A DNA stretch of 64,000 nucleotides from Curvibacter microcysteis (GTDB lineage: Bacteria > Pseudomonadota > Gammaproteobacteria > Burkholderiales > Burkholderiaceae_C), in assembly GCF_028649435.1 (NCBI RefSeq), contig NZ_JAQSIN010000002.1; one strand, given 5' to 3'. The notes below the pieces were generated by a model. That model was not told the DNA's origin and did not search any database. It worked only from the letters and a program-made list of their open reading frames with translations. Below are positions 34,669-42,700 of this stretch, in pieces. The position numbers and the translations under genes are program-made. Position 1 is the stretch's first letter. Every line of letters starts with the position of its first letter.

Positions 34669-36108
34669 ATGTCGCATACCTTTCTCTGGCACGATTACGA
34701 AACCTTTGGCGCCAACACCCGGCGTGACCGACCGGCTCAGTTTGCGGCCATCCGCACCGATGCGGACCTGAACGAAATCGGCGCGCCGATGATGTTCTAC
34801 TGCCAGCCGGCGCCAGACTACCTGCCCGACCCACAGTCTTGCCTGATCACGGGCATCACGCCGCAGCTGTGCCTGGAAAAAGGCCTGCCCGAGCACGAGT
34901 TCGCTGCGCGCATCGAGGCGGCATTCTCCGAGCCCGGTACCGTCGGCGTGGGCTACAACACCATTCGCTTCGATGACGAGATCACGCGCTTCATGTTCTG
35001 GCGCAACCTCATCGACCCCTATGCGCGCGAGTGGCAAAACGGTTGTGGCCGCTGGGACCTGTTGGATGTGGTCCGCATGGCGTACGCGCTGCGGCCGGAT
35101 GGCATCGTGTTTCCGCCCAAAGAGGATGGCAACCCCAGCTTCAAGCTGGAGGACTTGAGCCGTGCCAATGGCCTGCTGCACGAGGCGGCGCACGATGCCT
35201 TGTCGGACGTGCGTGCCACCATCGCACTGGCCCGCCTGATCCGTGACAAGCAGCCGCGCTTGTTTGACTTCTGCTTCAGCCTGCACAAAAAGGACCGCGT
35301 CGCCACCGAACTGGGCTTGCCCACGTCCCCCCAGCACGCCAAGCCGTTCCTGCATGTGTCGGGTATGTTCCCGGCGGCCCAGGGTTGCCTGGCCGTGATG
35401 TGGCCGCTGGCCAGCCACCCCAGCAACAAGAACGAATTGCTGGCCTGGGACCTGGCCCATGACCCCAGTGAGTTGGCCAGCCTGGACGCTGCCACCGTGC
35501 GCCAGCGCCTGTTCAGCAAGCGCGACGAACTGCCCGAGGGTGTCACCCGCCTGCCGCTCAAGTCGGTTCACCTGAACAAGTCGCCCATGGTGGTGGGCAA
35601 TTTGAAAACCCTGAGCCCGGCCATGGCCGCGCGCTGGGGCACCGACCTGCCGCTGGCCCTGCAACACGCCGAGCGCGCCTTGGCCTTGCCCGACCTCAGC
35701 GCGCTGTGGGCGGAGGTTTTCACCCGCGCCCCCGAGGCCCCGGCCGATGTGGACCAGGACCTGTACGGTGGTTTTGTCGGCAACAACGACCGCCGCCGCC
35801 TCAACCAAGTGCGTGCCCAGTCACCCGAAGAGTTGGCCACCAACCGCACGGGCTTTGACGACCCGCGCTTGAGTGAGCTGCTGTTTCGCTACCGGGCGCG
35901 CAACTTCCCGCACACCTTGCAGCCTGAAGAGGCGCAGCGCTGGGAGTCCTTGCGTGCGGCGCGCCTGTTTGAAGGGGAGGGCGGCGCCCGCACCCTGGAC
36001 CAGCTGTTTGCCGAGATCGACACGCTTTCCGAGACCGCAGACGAGCGAGGCGAGGCCTTGCTGGGCGCCCTGTACGATTACGCTGAACACATTGCTCCCG
36101 AGTTTTGA
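34669..36108 (+). CDS. sbcB: exodeoxyribonuclease I
   Basis: Exonuclease I degrades single-stranded DNA 3'-to-5' in recombination and mismatch repair. This 479-aa protein has the DEDDh-type exonuclease site: Asp and Glu in WHDYETFG, the middle acidic FDDEITRFMFWRN, and the final His/Asp in HDALSDVRATI. The C-terminal SH3-like and helical domains of E. coli ExoI match in length (475 aa). It stands between terminators and appears to be a single-gene unit. Confidence 0.95.
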   Translation: MSHTFLWHDYETFGANTRRDRPAQFAAIRTDADLNEIGAPMMFYCQPAPDYLPDPQSCLITGITPQLCLEKGLPEHEFAARIEAAFSEPGTVGVGYNTIRFDDEITRFMFWRNLIDPYAREWQNGCGRWDLLDVVRMAYALRPDGIVFPPKEDGNPSFKLEDLSRANGLLHEAAHDALSDVRATIALARLIRDKQPRLFDFCFSLHKKDRVATELGLPTSPQHAKPFLHVSGMFPAAQGCLAVMWPLASHPSNKNELLAWDLAHDPSELASLDAATVRQRLFSKRDELPEGVTRLPLKSVHLNKSPMVVGNLKTLSPAMAARWGTDLPLALQHAERALALPDLSALWAEVFTRAPEAPADVDQDLYGGFVGNNDRRRLNQVRAQSPEELATNRTGFDDPRLSELLFRYRARNFPHTLQPEEAQRWESLRAARLFEGEGGARTLDQLFAEIDTLSETADERGEALLGALYDYAEHIAPEF

Positions 36109-36163
36109 GCCGCGGTTCCCCCGCTTGAGACTTCTTCGACCCTGATCCGAACTGATTTTTGCC

Positions 36164-37405
36164 ATGACCGATTCCCACACCCCCGGCTTCACGACGCAAA
36201 TCGTCCATGCCGACCGCCGCGCTACCGTGGAGCACGGTGCCATCCACAAGCCCATCCACACCTCGGTGCAGTATGGGTTTGATCGGGTGGAAGACCTGAT
36301 TGCCGTGTTCCAGGGCACGGCCAAGGGCGGCTTCAACTATGCCCGCCAAGGCACGCCGACCACCAACGCGCTCGAGGCCAAGCTGACCCAGATGGAGCAA
36401 GGCCTGGGCACCATCACCTTCGCCACGGGCATGGCCGGCATCAGCGCCATCTTCTTCACCTTGTTGAAGGCCGGCGACCACCTGGTGGCCAGCCGCTATG
36501 TGTTTGGCAACACCAACAGCGTCTTTGGCACTTTGGCCGATCTGGGCATCAGCGTGACCACGGTGGACGCCACCGACGCCGCCCAAGTGGCCGCCGCCGT
36601 GCAGCCCAACACGCGCATGGTGTTTGTTGAAACCATTGCCAACCCCGGCACGCAGGTGGCCGACCTCGAAGGCATTGGTCAGCTGTGCCGCGACAAGGGG
36701 CTGCTCTACGTGGTGGACAACACCGTAGGCTCGCCGTACCTGTTCAAGCCCGCCAGCGTGGGCGCCGGCCTGGTGGTTCACTCGCTGACCAAGAGCATTG
36801 GTGGCCACGGCAATGCCTTGGGCGGCTCGGTCACCGACACGGGTTTGTTTGACTGGGCGAGCTACCCCAACATCTTCCCGGCTTACCGCAAGGGCGACGC
36901 CAAGGGCTGGGGCCTGCAGCAGATCCGCAAAAAGGGCTTGCGCGACCTGGGCGGCACGCTGTCGTCCACCGCCGCTCACCAGATCGCCGCCGGCGCCGAG
37001 ACCCTGGGCCTGCGCATGGACCGCACCAGTGCCACCGCCCTGGCGCTGGCCCAGTGGCTGGAACAGCACCCGGCCATTGCCCGCGTGCACTACCCGATGC
37101 TGGCCTCGCACCCGCAGCATGCACGCGCCAAAAAGCATTTCAAGGCGGGCTCCTGGCTGCTGTCATTTGAGTTGAAGAACGCCGACGACTGCCTGGGCCT
37201 GTGCAACCGCCTGCAGCTGCCGATCAAGGCCACGGGCCTGGCGGACACCCGCACCCTGATCATCCCGGTGGCGCACACCATCTTCTGGGAGGCCGGTCCC
37301 GAGGTGCGTGCCGCCATGGGCATTGGCGACAGCTTGATTCGCCTGTCGGTGGGTTTGGAAGAGGCCGAAGACTTGATCGCCGACTTCGCCCAAGCCCTGG
37401 GCTGA
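36164..37405 (+). CDS. Cys/Met-metabolism PLP-dependent enzyme (gamma-synthase family)
   Basis: This 413-aa PLP enzyme belongs to the cystathionine gamma-synthase/O-acylhomoserine sulfhydrylase/methionine gamma-lyase family. The PLP lysine lies in HSLTKSIGGHGNALGG, the cofactor aspartate in VVDNTVGSPY, and the family segment TFATGMAGISAI is present. Which reaction it performs (cystathionine or homocysteine synthesis, or methionine cleavage) cannot be decided from sequence. It follows sbcB by 55 nt and converges on cheB; neither neighbour suggests a pathway. Confidence 0.88.
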   Translation: MTDSHTPGFTTQIVHADRRATVEHGAIHKPIHTSVQYGFDRVEDLIAVFQGTAKGGFNYARQGTPTTNALEAKLTQMEQGLGTITFATGMAGISAIFFTLLKAGDHLVASRYVFGNTNSVFGTLADLGISVTTVDATDAAQVAAAVQPNTRMVFVETIANPGTQVADLEGIGQLCRDKGLLYVVDNTVGSPYLFKPASVGAGLVVHSLTKSIGGHGNALGGSVTDTGLFDWASYPNIFPAYRKGDAKGWGLQQIRKKGLRDLGGTLSSTAAHQIAAGAETLGLRMDRTSATALALAQWLEQHPAIARVHYPMLASHPQHARAKKHFKAGSWLLSFELKNADDCLGLCNRLQLPIKATGLADTRTLIIPVAHTIFWEAGPEVRAAMGIGDSLIRLSVGLEEAEDLIADFAQALG

Positions 37406-37415
37406 GCGATCGCCA

Positions 37416-37447
37416 GCACCGAGTCCCCAAACCGGGGTGCTCGGTGC
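37416..37447. terminator. hairpin between the PLP enzyme gene and cheB
   Basis: GCACCGAG (37416-37423) pairs with CTCGGTGC (37440-37447), with an inner CCCC-AAACC-GGGG stem, giving a strong two-part hairpin between convergent genes. There is no T-run, so it may stop transcription weakly in both directions. Confidence 0.5.
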
Positions 37448-37480
37448 AGAGCCCCGAGCGCAGGCCTCTGCAGCGCGGTC

Positions 37481-38569
37481 TCAGCCGCGCGCGTCGAACT
37501 GCAAAATGGCGCGCGCCACCTGGTCCAGCGGCAGGATGTCATCGACGCCGCCCAGCTTGATGGCTTCGTTGGGCATGCCAAACACCACGCAGCTCGCCTC
37601 GTTTTGCGCGATGGTGCGGGCGCCGCCGTCGTGCATCAGCTTCATGCCCCGAGCCCCATCGTCGCCCATGCCGGTCAGGATGATGGCCAAGGCGTCACGG
37701 CCCGCACATTCCGCCACCGACTTGAACAGCACGTCCACCGAGGGGCGGTGCCGGTTCACGGGCGGGCCATCGCTGACCACGGCAAAGTACTGGCCTGCGG
37801 CCTTGCGCAGGTGCAGGTGGCGCCCCCCTGGGGCGATCAGCACCAGGCCACGCTCCAGGCGGTCACCATCGCGCGCTTCGCGCACCTGCATGGCGCAGGC
37901 TTGGTTCATGCGATCGGCGTACATGGCGGTGAATTTCTCCGGCATGTGTTGGGTGATGGCGATGCCGGGCGCATCGGCTGGCAGGGCCGTCAGAATCTGC
38001 TCCAGGGCCTGCGTGCCGCCAGTGGAGCTGCCAATCACCACCGGCTTGTTGACAGCAAAAGCGTGCAGCCCGCTGCTGCTGGCCACGCGCGCAGGCGTGC
38101 TCATCGCGCCCGTGGTGGGCCCCGCGCTTTGGCGCAGTGCCGGGGCGTTTTGCACCCGCAGACGCGGGTGGGCCCGGGCCGCCGCCTTGAGGGCCGCGAT
38201 CAACTCCTGGCGCGACTCTTCCAAAAATTGTTTCAGACCCAGCTTGGGCTTGGCCACCACCGACACGGCCCCGGCGGCCAAGGCGTCCAGGGCCACCTTG
38301 CTGCCCTGGGTGCTGAGGCTGGAACAAATCACGGTGGGGATGGGGTCTTGGGCCATCACCTGGCGCAAAAAAGTCAGCCCATCCATGCCCGGCATTTCGA
38401 TGTCCAGCAGCAGCACGTCGGGGCGCTGCTGTTGCAGGCTGCGCATGGCGATCAAGGGGTTGGGGGCGCTGCCCAGCAGCTCCACATCGGGCAAGTCTTT
38501 GAGCAAATAGGCGATGGTCTGCCGCATCACGGCGGAGTCGTCGACGAGAAAGACCTTGATGGCGGCCAT
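37481..38569 (-). CDS. cheB: chemotaxis protein-glutamate methylesterase CheB
   Basis: CheB removes receptor methyl groups and deamidates glutamines, giving adaptation. The 362-aa protein has an N-terminal receiver with acidic pocket D10/D11 and phosphoacceptor D56 (LLLDIEMPGMDG), and a C-terminal esterase with Ser, His and Asp in GSSTGG, TQHMPEKF and MGDDGARG. ATG 38569 starts the receiver directly; upstream in-frame sequence lies within cheD and is not coding in this frame. It is the last gene of the chemotaxis operon, 20 nt after cheD. Confidence 0.96.
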   Translation of the reverse strand: MAAIKVFLVDDSAVMRQTIAYLLKDLPDVELLGSAPNPLIAMRSLQQQRPDVLLLDIEMPGMDGLTFLRQVMAQDPIPTVICSSLSTQGSKVALDALAAGAVSVVAKPKLGLKQFLEESRQELIAALKAAARAHPRLRVQNAPALRQSAGPTTGAMSTPARVASSSGLHAFAVNKPVVIGSSTGGTQALEQILTALPADAPGIAITQHMPEKFTAMYADRMNQACAMQVREARDGDRLERGLVLIAPGGRHLHLRKAAGQYFAVVSDGPPVNRHRPSVDVLFKSVAECAGRDALAIILTGMGDDGARGMKLMHDGGARTIAQNEASCVVFGMPNEAIKLGGVDDILPLDQVARAILQFDARG

Positions 38570-38589
38570 AACGAAACGTGTCCTTGTAC

Positions 38590-39102
38590 TCAGTGGCTCA
38601 GGTCTTCGACCGGAATTTCTTCGATGATGGGTTCGGCGTCGCCAATCGTCCAGGCGATGCGCCGGTAAAACGGGCCACCGACGGATTCCGCCAGCACCGG
38701 GATGCCCGCTCGGGCCAGGAAGTCGTTGACCCAGTCCAGGTTGGCGTCCCCGACCGCGTAGGCGTTCGCCCGCTCCGGGAACATGTTGCCACCGCCGCAG
38801 ACCCAGGCCTCGCAATGCTCGGGCGCGAAGCCCACGGCGCGCAGCTGGGCGAACAGCGTGCGCATGGCGGCTTGTCCGTGTCGGGTGTCGTGTGGGTCCT
38901 GTGGCGCGCGCTGCGAGGTGTGGACGATGTGGCACATCGCCCCCACAGTGCGTTTGGGGTCGGTCAGCAGCACGGCCACGCAGGAGCCCAGCAAGGTGTC
39001 CAGGCGCTCGCCGCGTTGAGCCAGCGCCACGTCACCCGGGTGCAAGAAGCGCACCCGTGGTTCCAGGGGTTGGGAGGGCAAAAACTCAAAAGGGCGGCTC
39101 AT
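38590..39102 (-). CDS. cheD: chemoreceptor glutamine deamidase CheD
   Basis: CheD deamidates specific receptor glutamines and in some bacteria interacts with CheC. This 170-aa protein has the catalytic Cys in TLLGSCVAV and His in MCHIVH. ATG 39102 overlaps the cheR stop as ATGA, which settles the start. No cheC or cheZ lies nearby, so CheY-P removal must be intrinsic or encoded elsewhere. Confidence 0.94.
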   Translation of the reverse strand: MSRPFEFLPSQPLEPRVRFLHPGDVALAQRGERLDTLLGSCVAVLLTDPKRTVGAMCHIVHTSQRAPQDPHDTRHGQAAMRTLFAQLRAVGFAPEHCEAWVCGGGNMFPERANAYAVGDANLDWVNDFLARAGIPVLAESVGGPFYRRIAWTIGDAEPIIEEIPVEDLSH

Positions 39103-39911
39103 GCCATCTTCCGAAACACCCCGGGCGACAGGGCTTGCAGCGGCGTCTTGCAAGGCACGCGGCCTTCGGCCGTGCCGACAAAAAACAGGCCCCCGGGCTT
39201 GAGTGCGCCCAGCACGCGGTCGACGACCGCGGTTTTGGTGGGCGGGTCAAAGTAGATCAGCACATTGCGCAGAAAAATCGCGTCGAAGGGGCCCAGGCCG
39301 CTGAAAGGCTGGGTCAGGTTGAGCTGGCCAAACTTCACACGCGAGCGCAGCTCGGGTTTGATCATGGCCTGGCCTTCGGCGGGGCCCTCGCCGCACAGGC
39401 AGTAGCGGCGCAGGCGCTCGGGGCTGACATAGCGCAGCCGGCTTTCGGGGTAAATGCCTTCGCGCGCGGCGGTCAGCACCCGGTGACTGATGTCGGTGGC
39501 CAGGATGGACCAGTTGTTGTTCACCAAGCCCTGGGCCTGCAAGTCGGACAGCAGCATGGCCAGGCTAAAGGCTTCGTCGCCAAAAGACGAGGCTGCGCTC
39601 CAGATCGACAAGCCTGGCCGGGGGCGCTGGCTGAGCAGTTCCTGCTGCAGCCATTCGAAATGGCGCGGCTCGCGGAAGAAATACGTTTCGTTGGTGGTCA
39701 GCAGGTCGACCGCCATCTGGAATTCGGCCCCTTCGTCGGGGTCTTCCAGCAGCTCGGCATAGTCCTCGAAGCGGCTCAGCCCCAGGCGTTGCAGGCGGAG
39801 CGCGAGGCGCGAGGACATCAAGGCTTTTTTATGGTCGGCAAAGGAGAGTCCCACACTCTCGTACATGAGGGCGCTGATGCGTTGAAAAGTTGCGTCGCTG
39901 AGTTGGGGCAT
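39099..39911 (-). CDS. cheR: chemotaxis protein methyltransferase CheR
   Basis: CheR methylates receptor glutamates with S-adenosylmethionine. The 270-aa protein has the N-terminal helical domain, then TTNETYFFRE and the SAM loop. That loop reads WSAASSFGDEAFSLAM, a variant of the usual C-S-T-G-E-E-P-Y-S pattern. This departs from E. coli CheR, but comparable loops occur in other beta-proteobacterial CheRs, so activity is still likely. It lies 12 nt after cheW and overlaps cheD. Confidence 0.94.
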   Translation of the reverse strand: MPQLSDATFQRISALMYESVGLSFADHKKALMSSRLALRLQRLGLSRFEDYAELLEDPDEGAEFQMAVDLLTTNETYFFREPRHFEWLQQELLSQRPRPGLSIWSAASSFGDEAFSLAMLLSDLQAQGLVNNNWSILATDISHRVLTAAREGIYPESRLRYVSPERLRRYCLCGEGPAEGQAMIKPELRSRVKFGQLNLTQPFSGLGPFDAIFLRNVLIYFDPPTKTAVVDRVLGALKPGGLFFVGTAEGRVPCKTPLQALSPGVFRKMA

Positions 39912-39923
39912 CGGAGGGCGTTC

Positions 39924-40451
39924 TCAGCCAGCCGTTGCAGGCGAGCCGCCCGGCGCCGCGAGGGCAGCCATCTCGTCCACGTCCAGGGCCTTGGCCGGGT
40001 CCAGGATGATGACAAATCGCCCCTTCACCTTGCCCATGCCGAGGATGAATTCACGCTGGATGCTGGTGCCAAAAGGCGGTGGGGGCTCGATCTCGGTGGC
40101 GGGAATGTCCAGCACTTCACTGACCGCGTCCACCAACAGGCCCAGGGCGATGGTTTCGCCCTCGCGCTCAGCCTGAAAGATCACGATGCAGGTCTTCTTG
40201 CCGGCCACGGCGGGCGGCTTGCCCAGTCGGGCTTGCAGATCAATCACCGGCACCACGGCACCGCGCAGGTTGATGACGCCCCGCACAAACGCCGGCATCA
40301 AGGGCACGGGCGTCAGGGGGCCGGGCTGGATGATCTCCCGCACGCTGCTGATGTCCATGGCGTAGACGCCATCGGCCAACACGAAGGTGAGGTACTGGGC
40401 GGCGGCCTCGCTGGGCGGCTCGTCGCGGGTCGGTGCCTGGCGGATGCTCAT
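39924..40451 (-). CDS. cheW: chemotaxis coupling protein CheW
   Basis: CheW links receptors to CheA. The 175-aa protein has the two SH3-like subdomains, seen as YLTFVLADGVYAMDISSVRE and FVRGVINLRGAVVPVIDL. ATG 40451 is the start giving a normal CheW length. A short low-complexity tail ends the protein. It is in the middle of the operon, directly after the soluble receptor and before cheR. Confidence 0.95.
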   Translation of the reverse strand: MSIRQAPTRDEPPSEAAAQYLTFVLADGVYAMDISSVREIIQPGPLTPVPLMPAFVRGVINLRGAVVPVIDLQARLGKPPAVAGKKTCIVIFQAEREGETIALGLLVDAVSEVLDIPATEIEPPPPFGTSIQREFILGMGKVKGRFVIILDPAKALDVDEMAALAAPGGSPATAG

Positions 40452-40500
40452 GGGAACCTTTGGTCTCAAGGGGGGCGGGGGGCGCTGCGGTCGGTGGGCT

Positions 40501-42645
40501 TCAGTAGGGGCGGAAGTTGGCTTCACCGCTGGCCCCACGCAGGCCTGCACCACCCAGGCGCGGCACGGGGGCGCTGTCGGCCAGTCGGCGGCGGGGCAGG
40601 GCTTCGGTGTCGCCGCGGCGGGTGCGCACGGGCGTCAGTTCAAGCTCGGCCACGTTGAAGAAACCGATCACGTCCTGCAGTTGCTCGGCCTGGCCCGACA
40701 GTTCTTCCGAGGTGGCCGCCAGTTCTTCCGACGCCGACGCGTTTTGCTGAGTGGCCTTGCTGAGCTGGTTCATGGCGCTGCCGATCTGGTTGACAGTGGT
40801 GCTTTGCTCCTCCGAGGCCGCGGTGATCTCCTGCACCAGGTCCGAGGTGCGCTTGATCGAGGGCACGATCTCGTCGAGCAGCTTGCCGGCACGCTCGGCG
40901 GTGGACACGCTGTGGCTGGCCAGGTCGCCAATTTCCTTGGCCGCTTCCTGGCTGCGTTCGGCGAGCTTGCGCACCTCGGCGGCCACCACGGCAAAACCTT
41001 TGCCATGTTCACCGGCCCGGGCGGCTTCGATGGCGGCATTGAGGGCCAGCAGATTGGTCTGGTAGGCGATGTCGTCCACGATGCCGATCTTGGAGGCGAT
41101 TTGCTTCATGGCCTTGACGGTGTCGGCCACGGCGCCGCCACCTTCATCGGCTTCGGCTGCGGTCTTGGTGGCCATGGAGTCGGTGACCTTGGCGTTGTCG
41201 CTGTTTTGCGAGATTGAGGCGGACATCTGCTCGATCGACGCGGTGGTTTCTTCCACCGAGGCGGCCTGTTCGCTGGCCGCTTGCGACAGCGATTGCGCGG
41301 TGGCACTGACCTGCCCCGCCGCCCCGCTGAGCGCGCTGGCTGCAGCGCGCACCTCGCCCATGATGCGGGTCAGCTCGTCGGCGGTCTTGTTGCCGCTGGC
41401 CTTGACGCGGCCAAACAGGCCGTCGTAGTCGCGTTCGATGCGGAAGGTCAGGTCGCCGCGCGAGAAGGCTTCCAGCAGGCTGGCCACATCGCTCAGGCCA
41501 TCTTCACTGGTTTCCATCAAGGCGTTCACGCCGGAGCCCAGCTTGGCAAAGAAGCCGCTCTTGCCGTCCAGGTTGACGCGCTTGGCAAAGTCGCCGTGGG
41601 TGGCAGCTTCGACGATGGCGGCCACTTCGTTTTCAATGCCCACTTCCTGGGTGCGGTCCTCCCACTCGACCACGGTGCCAATGCGCTGGCCTTCGGCATC
41701 GATGATGGGGTTGGCCGTCAGGCCGAAATGCAGGGCGCCGACACGGATCTGGGTGCGGTGCGTGCTGCGCAGCAGGGCCAGCATGCCGGCCTGGTGGGCC
41801 GGGTTCTTGTGGAACACGTCGATGCTTTGGCCAATCAGGTTGCGGCTGTCAAAGTGCGGCAGGCTCTTGCGCAGCTCGGGTTCGTTGCGCTGCATCATCT
41901 GCGTGACGGTTTCGTTCATGTAGATGATGTGGTTGCCGGCGTCGGCAATCATCACATTGGTGCTGCAGCGGTCCAGCGCATTGCGGATGCGGGCGTTCTC
42001 CGCCGCCACCTCGGCCGCTGCCGCCGCTGCGGCCTGTTCGCGCGCCTGGGCCGCGACTTCGGCCGTGCGGTCAGCCCACTCGACCACCGTGCCCAGGCGG
42101 GTGCCGGCGGCGTCCAAGATGGGGTTGGCCACCAAACCAAAGCTCACCGAACCCACCTTGATTTGCGTGCGGTGGGTGCCACGCAGGCTGGCCAGCATGC
42201 TGGTCTGGTGGGCCGGATTTTTGTGGAAGGTGTCGATGCTTTGACCAATCAGGCGGCGGGCGTCGAACTCGGGCAGCATCTTGCGCAGCTCGCTTTCGTT
42301 CTTTTGCATCATCTCCGTCACCGTCTGGTTCATGTAGACGATGTGGTTGCTGTCGTCGGCAATCATGACGTTGGTGGAGCAGTTGTCCAGCGCGGTCTTG
42401 ATGCGGAAGTTGCGCTCCGATTCCACCAGCAGCGTGTTGATGCCCTTGCACAGCTGCGCCAGCGCGCTGCTTTGATCACCCACGTCGATGCGCTGTGACA
42501 GGTCCCCCAGGGCGGCCGCCTGCATGGCGGCCTGGGCCTGCTTCATCAGCTCGGCCTCTTTGGCGGCTTGCGCCAGTTCTTCCGGGCTGGGCCCAGAGGA
42601 AAAAACGCGGGAGATCCAGGAGGTTTGGTGGCTGGTGTTGGACAT
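40501..42645 (-). CDS. cytosolic methyl-accepting chemotaxis protein with duplicated PAS domains
   Basis: This 714-aa receptor has no transmembrane segment. Residues 81-194 and 219-332 are two highly similar PAS-type units, offset by 138 aa (414 nt in the DNA), each with CSTNVMIAD, HKNPAHQ and a closing VVEW.DRT. A HAMP-like region follows (about 340-440), then the MCP signalling domain with YQTNLLALNAAIEAARAGE as hairpin tip. It has no C-terminal CheR-docking pentapeptide. The PAS pair suggests sensing of an internal cue such as redox state, oxygen or a small ligand. It lies between cheA and cheW. Confidence 0.92.
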   Translation of the reverse strand: MSNTSHQTSWISRVFSSGPSPEELAQAAKEAELMKQAQAAMQAAALGDLSQRIDVGDQSSALAQLCKGINTLLVESERNFRIKTALDNCSTNVMIADDSNHIVYMNQTVTEMMQKNESELRKMLPEFDARRLIGQSIDTFHKNPAHQTSMLASLRGTHRTQIKVGSVSFGLVANPILDAAGTRLGTVVEWADRTAEVAAQAREQAAAAAAAEVAAENARIRNALDRCSTNVMIADAGNHIIYMNETVTQMMQRNEPELRKSLPHFDSRNLIGQSIDVFHKNPAHQAGMLALLRSTHRTQIRVGALHFGLTANPIIDAEGQRIGTVVEWEDRTQEVGIENEVAAIVEAATHGDFAKRVNLDGKSGFFAKLGSGVNALMETSEDGLSDVASLLEAFSRGDLTFRIERDYDGLFGRVKASGNKTADELTRIMGEVRAAASALSGAAGQVSATAQSLSQAASEQAASVEETTASIEQMSASISQNSDNAKVTDSMATKTAAEADEGGGAVADTVKAMKQIASKIGIVDDIAYQTNLLALNAAIEAARAGEHGKGFAVVAAEVRKLAERSQEAAKEIGDLASHSVSTAERAGKLLDEIVPSIKRTSDLVQEITAASEEQSTTVNQIGSAMNQLSKATQQNASASEELAATSEELSGQAEQLQDVIGFFNVAELELTPVRTRRGDTEALPRRRLADSAPVPRLGGAGLRGASGEANFRPY

Positions 42646-42700
42646 GGGACGCTCTCTTTTGGACAGGGTTGTTCTGAAGGACGTTGTGAGGCAGGGCGAC

